Position numbers and translations under genes: made by a program
Part shown: positions 13,955 through 27,300 of the stretch, one piece after another
How positions within the stretch are numbered: position 1 is the stretch's first letter
Layout: every line of letters starts with the position of its first letter
Origin: Aristolochia californica
Lineage: Eukaryota > Streptophyta > Magnoliopsida > Piperales > Aristolochiaceae
Assembly (NCBI GenBank): GCA_029961685.1
Contig: JARWKL010000001.1
Location: 31,694,295-31,758,294 of the forward strand
Reading direction: 5' to 3'
Length of the DNA: 64,000 nucleotides
The notes under the pieces: generated by a model
The model's input: the letters and a program-made list of their open reading frames with translations, nothing else
What the model was told of the DNA's origin: nothing
The model's database searches: none

Positions 13955-16900
13955 GGATATGCATGCTTGAAACATGTTAAAGATTCAAATGACCTATGGG
14001 TCCAATCCTTTCAAAGAGAATAACAAAAGCTCATTAAATTCTCAAGTGAACGTCTGATGGGATATTTACTCGGGTCAAACTAGCCATTATTTTGCCCATT
14101 TACAAAAGCTGACAAAGCAATCACAGATGATTGTAAAGTGATTTATCATTCATAATGGGCTATATTTTTAAGAAATGACTTATGGATTAGGATTCAACGC
14201 TAAGTGAAAAATGCAGAGCCTCCCCCTTTTCCCGACGATAGAAAAACCTAATATACAAAAACTAAAATGAGTTTACAATCCATAAAAATTAAAAACTCTT
14301 TGGAATTATCTCTCCGAACATTTGGGCATTGTACATTTTTTTAGATTTATACTTTTTTCCTAAATCAAAACTTTGAGTTTTCGCTCTCCCTTCATCTCGT
14401 AAACAAAAACGGCAAATAGATCACAACAAAATGAAAGTTTTAGAGTTGATATATGGAAAAATTTTAAAAAAAATACAAATATAAGGAAATGAAATTTTTT
14501 CACACACCACAAATGAACACAATAGTTTTGTTATACAAGTTTGGGAAATTCCACTAGTTCAACCCTAACAGAGTGGAATTTTATAAGAAAGAGATTTCTT
14601 CTACACATGTTTTAAAAATGGCTATCCATGCTTGAAACATGTTAAAGAAGCAAATGACCTATGGATCCAAATCTTTTAAACAGAATAAAAAATGCTCTTT
14701 AAATTCTCAAGAGAACGTGCGGTGGGATATTTAGCCGAGTGAAACAAGCCATTATTTTGCCCATTAACAAAAAGCTGACCTAAAAATCATAGATGATTGT
14801 AATGTGATTTATCATGTGTAACGGGCTATTTTTTTTTTAAGAAATATCTTATGGATTGGGAGTCAACGCTCATTTAAAAACCCCCCGCCTCCCCCTTTTC
14901 CCTACAATTGAAAAACCTAATATATAAAAACTTAAAAGAGTTTACAAACCCTAAAATTAAAGAGACTCTTCGAAATTATCTCTCTCTACATTTGTGCATT
15001 GTACATTTCCATTTTAGATGTATACTTTTTTCATAAATCAAACCTTTAAGATTTCGCTCTCCCTTCATCTTGTAAACAAAAAAGACAAAATAGATCACAA
15101 AAAAATGAAAATTTTAGAGATTAAGTATGGAAAAAATTTAAAACAAAAACAAATATAAACAAAGAAAATTTCTTCGCACACCCCAAATGAACACAAAAGT
15201 TTGTTATCCAAGTTTGGGAAATTCCACTAGTTCAACCCTAATAGCTTGGAATTTTATAAGAAAGAGATTTCTTCTACACATGTTTTAAAAATGTTTATGC
15301 ATGCTTGAAACATGTTAATGATGCAAATGACCTATGGATCCAAACCTTTTTATAGAGAATAATAAACACTCAATAAACTCTCAAGTGAATGTGAGGTGGG
15401 AAATTTACCTGAGTCAAACAAGCCATTATTTTGCCCATTTTGAAAAATCTGACCTAACAATCATAGATGACTGTAAAGTGATTTATCATTCATAACGGGC
15501 ATTATTTTTGTAAGAAATGACATATGGATTGGGAGTCAACAATCATTTAAAAATCCCCCGTGTCCCCCTGTTCCCGACGATTGCAAAACTTGGGATTTAA
15601 AAACTAAAAATAGCTTACAATCCCTAAAAACTAATGACACTCTTTGGAATTATCTCTCTCTACATTTGTGCTTTGTGCCTTTCCCTTTTAGATGTTTCTT
15701 AAATCAAATCTTTGAGAGTTGGCACTCCCTTTATCCCATAAACAAAAAAGGCAAGTAGATTCACAACAAAAAAAAAAAAAATGGTTTAGAGTTTATGAAT
15801 GGAAAAAATTTAAAACTATAACAAATATAAGTAGTGAAAATTTATTCGCACACCACAAATGAACACAAAAGTTTTGTTATCCAAGCTATTGAAATTTCAA
15901 TAGTTCAACCCTTATAGGTTGGAATTTTATAAGAAAGAGATTTCTACTACACATGTTTTAAAAATGGATATGCATGCTAGAAACATGTTAAAGATGAAAA
16001 TGACCTATGGATCCAAACCTTTTTAAAGAGAATAACAAATGCTCATTAAATTCTCAAATGAATGTGCGGTGGGAAATTTACCCGAGTCAAACAAGCCATT
16101 ATTTTACCCATTGACAAAAAGCTGACCTAACAATCATAGATAATTATAAAGTAATTTACCATGCGTAACGGGCTATATTTATGTAAGAAATGACTTATGG
16201 ATTGCGAGTCAACGCTCAGTTAAAAGTCCCCCACCACTCCCTTTTCTCGACGATTGCAAAAACAAATATATAAAAACTAAGAAGAGTTTACTATCCCTAA
16301 AAATTACATACACTCTTTCGAATTATATCTCTCTACATTTGTGCATTGTGCATTTCCATTTTACATGTATACTTTTTTCTTAAAAAAAACTTTGAGATTT
16401 GGCTGTCACTTCATCCTGTAAACCAAAAAGGCAAATAGATCACAACAAAATGAAAAGTTTAGAGTTTATGTATGGAAAAAATTAAAACAACAAAAACTAT
16501 AAGTAAAGAAAATTTATTCGCACACCACCATTAAACGCAAAATTTTTGTTATCCAAGTTTGGGAAATTCCACTAGTTCAACCCTAAGAGCTTGGAATTTT
16601 ATAAGAAAGAGATTTCTTCTACGCATGTTTTAATAAAGGATATGAATGCTTGAAACATGTTAAATATGAAAATAACCTATGGATCCAAACCTTTTAAAGA
16701 GAATAACAAACACTCTTTAAATTCTGAAGTGAAATTGCAGTGGGATACTTACATGAGTCAAACAAGCCATTATTTTTCCCAATCACAAAAAGCTGACCTA
16801 ACAATCATAGATGATTGTAAAGTGATTTATCATGCGTAACGGGCTATATTTCTGTAAGAAATTACTTATGAATTGCGAGTCAACGCACAATTAAAAATCC

Positions 16901-19326
16901 CCCGCCTCCCCCTTTTCCCAACTATTGCAAAAACTAATATATTAAATCTAATAAAAGTTTACAATCCCTAAAAATTACAGACCCTCTTTGGAATTGTATT
17001 ACTCTACTTTTTTGCATTGTGCGTTTTCATTTTACATGTATACGTTTTTCTTAAATCAAAACTTTGATATTTCGCTCTCCCTTCATCCCGAAAACAAAAA
17101 AGGCAAATAGATCACCACAAAATGAAAATTTGAGAGTTTATGTATGGAAAATTTTTAGTACAACAACAAATATAAGTAAAGAAAATTTATTTTCACACCA
17201 CAATTGAACACAAAAGTTTTGTGAACCAAGTTTGGGAAATTCAACTAGTTTAACCCTAATAGATTGGAATTTTATAAGATAGAGATTTCTTTTGCACATG
17301 TTTTAAAATTGAATATGCCTGCTTGAAACATGTTAAAGATGCAAATGACCTAGGCATCCAAAACTTTTAAAGAGAATAACAAACTCTCTATAAATTCTCA
17401 AGTGAATGTGTGGTGGGACATTTACCCGAGTCAAACGAGCCATTATTTTGCCCATTTAAAAAAAGCTGACCTAACAATCATTGATGATAGTAAAGTGATT
17501 TATCATGGGTAACGGGCTATATTTTTGTAAGAAATGACTTCTGGATTGGGAGTCAACGCTCAATTAAAAATCCCCCGCCTCCGCCTTTTCCCAACGTTTG
17601 CCAAGACTAATATATAAAAACTTAAAATAGTATCCAATCCCTAAAAATTACAGACACTCTTTGGAATTACCTCTCTCGACATTTCTACTTTGAGGATTTC
17701 CATTTTAGATGTATACTTTTTTCTTAAATCAAAACTTAGAGTTTTCGCCCTCCCTTCATCCCGTAAACAAAAAAGGCAAATATATCACAACTAAATGAAC
17801 ATTTTAGAGTTTATGTATGGAAAAAATTTAAAACAACAACAAATGTAAGTTAAAAAAATTTATTCGCACACAACAAATGAACACAAAAGTTTAGTTCCTA
17901 GTTTGGGAAATTCCACTAGATCAACCCTATGAGATTTGAATTTTATAAGAAAGATATTTCTTCTACACATGTTTTAAAAATGGATACGCATGCTTGAAAC
18001 ATGTTCAAGATGCAAATGACCTATGGATCCAAACCTTTTTAAGAGAATAACAAACACTCATTAAATTCTCAAGTGATCATGCGGTGGGATATTTACCCGA
18101 GTCAAACAAGCCATTATTTTGCCCATTCACAAAAAACTGACGTAACAATCTTAGATGATTGTAAAGTGATTTATCATACGTAACGGATTATATTTTTGTA
18201 AGAAATGACTTACGGATTGGGAGTCAATGCTCGGTTAAAAATCCCTCGGCTCCCTCTTTTCCCGACGATTGCAAAACAAAATATATAAAAACTAAAAAGA
18301 GTTTACCATCCTTAAAAATTACAAAGACTCTTTGGAATTATCTCCCTCTACATTTTTGCATTGTGCACTTCCATTTTATATGTATACCTTTTTTCTTAAA
18401 TCAAAACTTTGAGTTTTGGCTCTCCCTTCATCCCGTAAATTAAAAAGGCAAATAGATCACAACTAAATGAAAATATTAGTGTTTATGTATGGAAAATATT
18501 TAAAACAACAATAAATTTAAGTGAAGAAAATTTATTTTCACACCAGAAACGAACACAAAACTTTTGTTATCCAAGTTTGGGAAATTCAACTAGTTCAACC
18601 CTAATATTGAGGAATTTTATAAGAAAGAGATTTCTTCTACACTTGTTTTAAAAATGGATATGCATGCTTGAAACATGATAAAGATGCAAATGACCTTTGG
18701 ATCCAAACCTTTTAAAGAGAATAACAAACGCTCATTAAATTCTCAAGTGAATGTGCGGTGGGATATTTACCTGAGTCAAACAAGATATTATTTTGAGCAT
18801 TTACAAAAAGCTAACCTAACAATCATAGATGATTGTAAAGTGATTTATTATGTGTAACAGGCAATATTTTTGTAATAAATGACTTATGGATTGGGAGTCA
18901 AAGTTCGGTTAAAAATCCCCGCCTCCCCCTTTTCCCGACGATTCCAAAACCTAATATATAAAAACTAAAAAGAGATTACAATCCCTAAAAATTACGAATA
19001 CTCTTTGGAATTATCTCTCTCTACATTTGTGCAATGTGAATTTCATTTATAGGTGTGTACTTTTTCTTAAATCAAAGCATTCACTTTTCCCTCTCCCTTC
19101 ATCCTGTATACAAAAAAGGCAAATAGATCACAACAAAATGAAAATTTTAGAGTTTATGTATGGAAAAAATTTAAAACAACAAAAAATGTAAGTAAATAAA
19201 ATTTATTCTCACACCACAAATGAACACAAAACTTTTGTTATCCAAGTTTGGAAAATTCCACTTGTTCAACCCTAATAGCTAGGTATTTTATAAGAAAGAA
19301 ATTTCTTTTACACATGTATTAAAAAT
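13955..19326 (+). repeat. Satellite block 3: types B, C/D hybrid, E, F, then copies of block 2 types
   Basis: Starts are 13955 (B), 14620 (C fused to D), 15293 (E), 15966 (F), 16638, 17311, 17982 and 18656. The order E, F and the next three types matches 6961-10322 at a nearly constant offset (8332, 8332, 8331, 8331, 8329 bp). Shared marks include 'gctagaaacatg' (7634/15966), 'gggatacttac' and 'atattaaatctaa' (8307/16638), 'gaatatgcc' (8980/17311) and 'catgttcaagatg' (9653/17982). Only satellite is present. Confidence 0.85.
14620..15292 (+). repeat. Hybrid monomer, type C front and type D back
   Basis: The first ~200 bp carry type C marks seen at 1331 and 5356: 'aagaagcaaatgacc', 'gagtgaaacaagcc', 'gattgtaatgtga'. 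The rest carries type D marks seen at 6289: 'ccctacaattg', 'acttaaaagagtttaca', 'aaccctaaaatta', 'ctttaagatttc', 'aagacaaaatag'. The switch lies near 14,820-14,850. This is the product expected from unequal crossing-over inside monomers. Confidence 0.75.
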
Positions 19327-22300
19327 GGAAATGCAAGCTTTAAACATGCTAAAGATGCAAATGACCTATGGATCCAATCCTTTTAAGAGAATAAGAAACG
19401 TTCATTAAATTCTCAAGTGAATGTGTGGTGGATATTTACACCGAGTCAAACAAGCCATTATTTTGGCCAGTTACAAAAAGCTGACCTAACAATCATTGAC
19501 AATTTTAAAGTGATTTATCATGCGTAACTGGCTATATTTTTGTAAGAAATGACTTATGGATTGGGAGTCAACGCTCAGTTAAAAATCCCTCCTCTCTCCC
19601 CCTTTTCTTGACGATTGGAAAACCTAATATATAAAAACTAAAAAGAGTTTACAATCCCTAAAAAATACAGACACTCTTTGGAATTATCTCTCTCTACATT
19701 TTTGCATTGTGAATTTCCATTATAGATGTATACTTTTTTCTTTAATCAAAGCCTTGACTTTTCCCTCTCCCTTCGTCCTGTATACAAAAAAGGCAAATAG
19801 ATCACAACAAAATGAAAATTTTAGAGTTTATGTAAGGAAAAAATTTAAAACAACAACAAATGTATGTAAAGAAAATTTATTTGCACATCACAAATGAACA
19901 CAAAACTTTTGTTATCCAAGTTGGGGAAATTCCACTAGTTCTACCCTAATAGATATGCATGCCTGAAAGATGTTAAAGGTGCAAATGACCTACAGATCAA
20001 AAGCTTTTAAAGGGAATAAAAAACGTTCATTTACTCGAGTCAAACAAGCCAATATTTTGCCCATTTACCAAAAGTTGACATAACAATCATTGATGATTAT
20101 AAAGTGATTTATCATGGGTAACAAGCCATATTTTTTTAAGAAATGACTTATGGATTGGGAGTCAACGCTCAGTTAAAAATCCCCCGCCTCCCCCTTTTCT
20201 CGATGATTGGAAAACCTAAAATATAAAAACTAACATGAGTTTACTATCTATAAATATTATAGATACCCTTTTGAATTATCTCTCTCTACATTTGTGTTGT
20301 CTGCATTTCAATTTTAGATGTATACTTTTTTCTTAAATCAAAGCTTTGTCTTTTCGCTCTTCCCTCAACCCGTAAACAAAATGAAAATTTGAGAGCTTAT
20401 TATTGGATAAAATTTAAAACAACAACAAATGTAAGTAAATAAAATTTATTCGCACACCACAAATGAACACAAAAGTTTTGTTATCCAAGTTTGGGAAATT
20501 CCTCTACTACAACCCTAATAATTTGGATTTTTATAAGCAAGAGATTTCTTCAACACATGTTTTAAGAATGGATATGCATGCTTGAAACATGTTAAAGATG
20601 TAAATGACCTTTGGATCCAAACCTTTTAAAGAGAATAACAAAAGCTCATTAAATTCTCAAGTGAACGTGCAGTGGGATATTTACCCAAGTCAAACAAGTT
20701 CTTATTTTTTCCTTTTACAAACTGCAGACCTAACAATCGTAGATGATTGTAAAGCGATTTATCATGTGTAACGGGCTATATTTTTGTAAGAAATGACTTA
20801 TGAATTGGGAGTCAATGCTCAGATAAAAATCCCCCGCCTGCCCCTTTTCGAGACGATGGCAAAACTTAATATATAAAAATTAAAAAGAGTTTACAATCCC
20901 AAAAAATTACAGACACTTTTTGGAATTATCTCTCTCTACATTTGTGCATTAAGAATTTCCATTATAGATGTATACTTTTTTCTTAAATCAATGCCTTGAG
21001 TTTTCCCTCTCCCTTCGTCCTATATACAAAAAAGGCAAATTGATCACAACAAAATGAAAATTTTAGAGTTTATGTAAGGAAAAAATTTAAAACAACAACA
21101 AATGCAAGTAAAGAAAATTTATTAGCACACCAAAAATGAACACAAAACATTTGTTATCCAAGTTTGGGAAATTTCACTAGTTCAACCCTAATAGCTTGGA
21201 ATTTTATAAGAAAGACATTTCTTTTACACATGGTTTCAAAATGGATATGCATGCTTGAAACATGTTAAAGATGCAAATGACCTATGGATCCAAACCTTTT
21301 CAGAGAATAACAAACGTTCACTACATTCTCAAGTGAATGTGTGGTGGATCTTTACACCGAGTCAAACAAGCCATTATTTTGCCTATTTAAAAAATGCTGA
21401 CCTAACAATCATTGATATTTTTGAAGTAATTTATCATGCATAAAGGGCTATATTTTTGTAAGACATGACTTATGGATTGGGAGTCAATGCTCATTTAAAC
21501 CCCCCCCCCCTCCCCCTTTTCCCGACGATTGCAAAACCTAATATATAAAAACTAAAAGGAGTTTAGAATCCCTAAAACTTGCAGACACTCTTTGGAATTA
21601 TCTCTCTCTAAATTTTTGCATTGTGCATTTCCATTTTAGATATATACTTTTTTATTAATTCAAAACTTTGAAATTTCGCTCTCGCTTTATCCCGTAAAAA
21701 AAAAGGCAAACAAATCATAACAAAATGAAAATTTTAGAGTTTATGTTTGGAAAAAAATTAAAACAACAAATATAAATAAAGAAAATTTATTCACATATCA
21801 CAAATGACACAAAAGTTTTGTTATCCAAGTGGAAAATTTCACTAGTTCAAACCTAATAACTTGGAATTTTTTAAGAAAGAAATTTCTTCTACACATGTTT
21901 TAAAAATGGATATGCATGCTTGAAACATGTTAAAGATGCAAATGATCTATGGATCCAAACCTTTTAAAGAGAATAAAAAACACTAATTAAATTCTGAAGT
22001 GAATGTACAGTGGGATATTTACTTGAGTCAAACAAGCCATTATTTTGCTCATTTAAAAAAAGCTGACTTAACAATCAAAGATGATTGTAAAGTAATTTAT
22101 TATACTCTATATTTTTGTAAAAAATGACTTATGGATTTGGAGTCAACGCTCAGTTAAATTTCCCCAGCCTCCCCCTTTTCCCGAAGATTGCAAAACTTAA
22201 TATATAAAAACTAAAATGAGTTTACGATACCTAAAAATTATAGACACACTTTGGAATTATCTCTCTCTACATTTGTCCATTGTGCATTTCCATTTTATAT

Positions 22301-24385
22301 GTATACTTTTTTCTTAAATCATAAATTTGAGTTTTCGCTCTCCCTTCATCCCATAAACCAAAAAGGCAAGTAGATCACAACAAAATGAAAATTTTAAAAG
22401 TTATGTATGGAAAAAGTTTAAAAGAACAACAAATATCAGTAAATAAAATTGATTCATACACCACAAATGAACACAAGAGTTTTGTTATCCAAGATTGGGA
22501 AATTCCACTAGTTCAACCCTAATAGCTTGGAATTTTATAAGAAAGAGATTTTTTCTACACAAGTTTGAAAAATGGATATGCATGCATGAAACATGTCAAA
22601 GGTGAAAATGACCTATGGATCCAAACCATTTAAAGAGAATAACAAACGCTCATTAAAATCTCAAGAGAACGTGCAGTGGGATATTTACCCGAGTTACCCG
22701 AGTTGAACAAGCCATTATTTTGCCCATTTACAAAAAGCTAACCTAACAATCAGAGTGCTTTCCATTTTAGATGTATACTTTTATCTTAAATCAAAACATT
22801 GAGATTTCACTCTCCCTTTATCTCATAAACAAAAAAGGCAAATAGATCAGAACAAAATGAAAATTTTGTAGTTTAAGTATGGAAAACATTTAAAACAAGA
22901 AAAAATGTAGAAAATAAAATTTATTTTCTCACCACAAATGAACACAAAAGTTTTGTTATCCTAGTTTTGGAAATTCCACTAGTTCAACCCGTATAGCTTG
23001 GAATTTTATAAGAAAGAGATTTCTTGTACACATGTTTTAAAAATGGATATGCTTGATTGAAACATGTTAAAGATGCAAATGACCTATGGATCCAAACATT
23101 TTAAAAAGAATAACAAACGCTCATTAAAATCTCAAGTGAACGTGTGGTGTAAAATTTACTCCAGTCAAACAAGACATTATTTTTCCCATTTACAAAAAGC
23201 TGACCTAACAACCATCGATGATAGTTAAGTGATTTATCATGCATAATAGACTATATTTTTGTAAGAAATGACTTATTGATTGGGAGTGAACGCTTAGTTA
23301 AAAACCCCCCACCTCTCCCTTTTCCTGACGATTGAAAATTTTAATATATAAAAATTAAAAAGATTTTACAATCCCTAAAAATTATAGCTACTCTTTGGAA
23401 TTATCTCCCTCCACATGTGTGCATTGTGAATTTCCATTTTAGCCGTACACTTTTTTCTTAAATCAAAACTTTGAGTTTTTGCACTCCCTTCATCCCGTAA
23501 ACTGAAAAAGGCAATAGATCACAACAAAATAAAAATTTTAAAGTTTATGTATTGAAAACTTTTTAAAAAAAACAAATGTAAGTAAAGAAAATTTATTCTC
23601 ACACCACAATTGAACACAACAATTTTTTTATCCAAGTTTGGGAAAACCCACTAATTCAAGCCTAATAGCTAGGAATTTTATAAGAAAGAGATTTCTTCTA
23701 TACATGTTTTAAAAATGGATATGTATGCTTCAAACATGTTGAAGAAGAAAATGACCTATGGATCAAAAACTTTTAAAGAGAATAACAAATGCTCATTAAA
23801 TGCTCGAGTGAATGTTCGGTGGGATATTTACCTGAGTCAAACAAGCCATTATTTTGCCCATTTACAAAAAGCTGACCTTACAATCATAGATGATTCCATA
23901 GTGATTTATCATGCGTAAAGGGCTATATTTTTGTAAGAAATGACTTATTATTTGGGAGTCAACTCTCAGTTAAAAATTCCATGCCTCCCCCTTTTCCCAA
24001 TGATTGCAAAAACTAATATATAAAACTAAAAAGTGTTTAAAATCCTAAAAAATTATAGACACTCTTTGGAATTATATCTCTCTACAATTTTGCATTGTGA
24101 ATTTCCATTTTAGATGTATTCTTTTTTCTTAAATCAAAACTTAGTGTTTTCGCTCTCCCTTCATCCCGTAAAAAAAAAAGGCAAATAGATGAAAAGAAAA
24201 TGAAAATTTCAGAGTTTGTATGGAAAATATTTAAAATAACATCAAATGTAAGTAAAGAAAATTTATACGTACACCACAAATGAACACAAAAGTTTTGTTA
24301 TCCAAGTTTGAGAAATTCCATTAGTTCAACCCTAATAGCTGTGAATTTTATAAGAAAGAGATTTTTTTACACATGTTTTAAAAAT
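19327..24385 (+). repeat. Satellite block 4: eight monomers with several deletions
   Basis: Starts are 19327, 19951, 20570, 21243, 21908, 22574, 23045 and 23717. The unit before 19951 lost ~50 bp: 'ccctaatag' joins 'atatgcatgcctg'. Further losses occur at about 20031 ('gttcat' joins 'ttactcgag', ~30 bp) and about 20376 ('gtaaac' joins 'aaaatgaaa', ~20 bp). A larger loss of roughly 200 bp lies at 22751. The unit at 21243 resembles the one at 19327: both have the rare order 'gtggtggat' followed by 'tttacaccgag', and each follows a unit ending with 'cccttcgtcct' or 'cccttcatcctgtata'. This suggests a local ~1.9 kb period. No non-satellite sequence is seen. Confidence 0.85.
22574..23044 (+). repeat. 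Truncated monomer (471 bp) with a 9 bp tandem duplication
   Basis: ACCCGAGTT is present twice in a row at 22687-22695 and 22696-22704, where other monomers have it once. At 22751-22757 'acctaacaatca' passes into 'gagtgctttccattttag', skipping about 200 bp that would hold the C-rich tract and the TATATAAA run. This is one of few units in the window without the C-rich tract. Confidence 0.9.
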
Positions 24386-27300
24386 GGATATGTTTGCTCG
24401 AAAAATATTAAAGAGGCAAATGACCTATGGATCCAAACATTGTAAAGAGAATAACAAATGCTCTTCAAATTCTCAAGGTAATGTGCGGTGGGATATTTAC
24501 CCGACTCAAACAAGTCATTATTTTGCCCATTTAAAAAAAGCTTACCTAATAATCATAGATGATTGTAAAGTGATTTATCATGCGTAACGGGCTATATTTT
24601 TGTAAGAAATGACTTATGGATATGGAGTCAACGCTCAGTTAAAAATCCCCCGCCTCCCCCTTTTCACTACGATTGAAAAACCTAACATATAAAAACTAAA
24701 AAGATTTTACAATCCCTAAAAATTATAGACACTATTTAGAATTATCTCTTTCTACATTTGTGCATTGTGCATTTCCGTATTAGATGTATACTTTTTTCTT
24801 AAATCAAAACCTTGAGTTTTCGCTCTCCCCTCATCCCGTAAACAAAAAAGGCAAATAGAACACAAGAAATTGAAAATTTTAGAATTTATGTATGGAAACA
24901 ATTTAAAACAACAATAAAGTTAAATAAAGAAAATTTATTCACACACCATAAATTAACACAAATGTATTGTCATCCAAGTTTGTGCAATTCAACTAGTTCA
25001 ACCCTAATAGCTTGGAATTTTATAAGATAGAGATTTCTTCTACTCATGTTTGAAAAATGGATATGCATGCATGAAACATGTTTATTATGCAAATGACCTA
25101 TGAATGCATAACTTTTAAAGAGAATAACAAACGCACATTAAATTCTCAAGTGAACGTGTGGTGGGTTACTTACCCGTGTCAAACAAGCTATTTTTCCCAC
25201 TTAGAAAAGGCTGACTTAACAATCGTAGATGATTATAAACTGATTTATCATGCATTACGGGCTATATTTTGGGAAGAAATGACTTATGGATTGGCAGTCT
25301 ACACTCAGTTAAAAATCCCCTGCCTCCCCCTTTTCCCGACGATTGTAAAACCTAATATATAAAAAATAAAAATAGTTAAAAATCCCTAAAAATTATTGAC
25401 ACTCTTTGGAATTATCTCTGACTACTTTTTTGCATTGTGCATTTCCATTTTATATGTATACTTTTTTCTTAAATCAAAACTTTGAGTTTTCACTCTCGAT
25501 TCTTCCCGTAAACAAAAAAGGTAAATAGATCACAAAAAAAAGAAAAGTTTACAGTTTATGTATGGAAAAAATTTAAAACAACAACAAATGTAAGTAAGAA
25601 AAATTTATTCGCACACTACAAATGAACTCAAAAGAGTTGTTTTCCAAGTTTGGGAATTCCACTAGTTCAACCCCAATAGCTTGGAATTTAATAAGAAAGA
25701 GATATCTTCTACACGTGTTTTAAAAATGAATATGCATGTTTGAGACATGTTAAAGATGCAAATGACCTATGGATCCAATCCTTTTAAAGAGAATAATAAA
25801 CGCTCGTTAAATTCCCAAGTGAACGTGCGTTGGGATATTTACCCGAGTCAAACAAGCCATTATTTTGCCCTTTTAGAAAAAGCTGACCTAACAATCATAG
25901 ATGATTATAAAGTGATTTATTGTGCATAACACGCTATTTATTTTTGTAAGAAATGACTTATAGAGTCAACGCTCAGTTAAAAACCCCCTCCCACCCCAGT
26001 TTTTCAACGATTGCAAAACCTAATAAATAAAAAATAAAAAGAGTTTACAATCCCTAAAAATTACAGACACTCTTTAGAATTATCTCTCTCTACCCATTTG
26101 CATTGTGAATTTCCATTTTAGTTGTATACTTTTTTCTTAAAGCAAAACCTTCAGTTTTCGATCTCCCTTCATCCTATAAACAAAAAAGGCAAATTGATCA
26201 CAACAAAATAAAAATTTTAGAGTTTATCTATGAAAACATTTATACAATAAGAAATGTAAGTAAATAAAATTCATTCGCACTCCACAAATGAACACAAATT
26301 TTTTGGTTTCCAAGTTTTGGAAATTCTACTAGTTACCCTCTAATAGCTCGGAATTTTATAAGAAAGAGATTTCTTCTACACATGTTTTTAAAATGGATAT
26401 GCATGCTTGAAACAAGTTAAAGACGCAAATGACCTATAGATCCAAACCTTTTAAAGAGAATAACAAACACAGATTAAATTCTCAAGTGAACGTGCGGTGG
26501 GATATTTACCCAAACTTAACAAGCAATTATTTAGCCCATTTACAAAAAACTGACCTAACAATCATAGATGATTGTAAAGTAATTTATTATGCGTAGCAAG
26601 CTATATTTTTTTAAGAAATGACTTTTGGATTGGGAGTCAACGCTAAGTTAAAAATCCCCCGCATCCCCCTTTTCCCGAAGATTGCAAAACCTAATATATA
26701 AAAACAAAAAAAAGTATACAATCCCTAAAAACTACAGACACTCTTTCTAATTATCTCTCTCTACATTTGTACATTGTGCATTTCTATTTTAGATGTATAC
26801 TTTTTTTACTTAAATCAAAACTTTGAGTTTTTCGCTCTCCCTTCATCCCGTAAAACAAAAAATGCAAATAGATCACAAGAAAATGAAAATTTTAGAGTTT
26901 ATGTATGAAAAAAAATTTAAAACAATAACAAATGAAAGTAATAAAAATTTATTCGCACACCGTAAATGAAGACAAAAGTTTTGTCATCCAAGTTTCGGCA
27001 ATTCCACTAGTTCAACCCTAATAGCATGGAATTTTATAAGAAAAAGATTTCTTCTACTCATGCTTTAAAAATGGATATGCGTGCTTGAAACTTGTTAAAG
27101 ATCCAAATGACCTATGGATCCAAACCTTTTAAAGAGAATAACAAACGCTCATTAAATTCTCATGTGAACGTGTCGTGGGATATTTGCCCGAGTCAAACAA
27201 GCCATTGTTTTTCCCATTTACGAAAAGCTGACCTAACAATCGTAGTTGATTGTAAAGTGATTTGTCATGCATAATGGGATATATTTTTCTAATAAATGAC

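Noticed and set aside
25078..25362. 94-codon plus-strand open frame, the longest in the window
   Set aside because: It is the recurrent repeat frame that happens to lack its usual stop. It reads on into the C-rich tract and has no ribosome, promoter or protein-family support.
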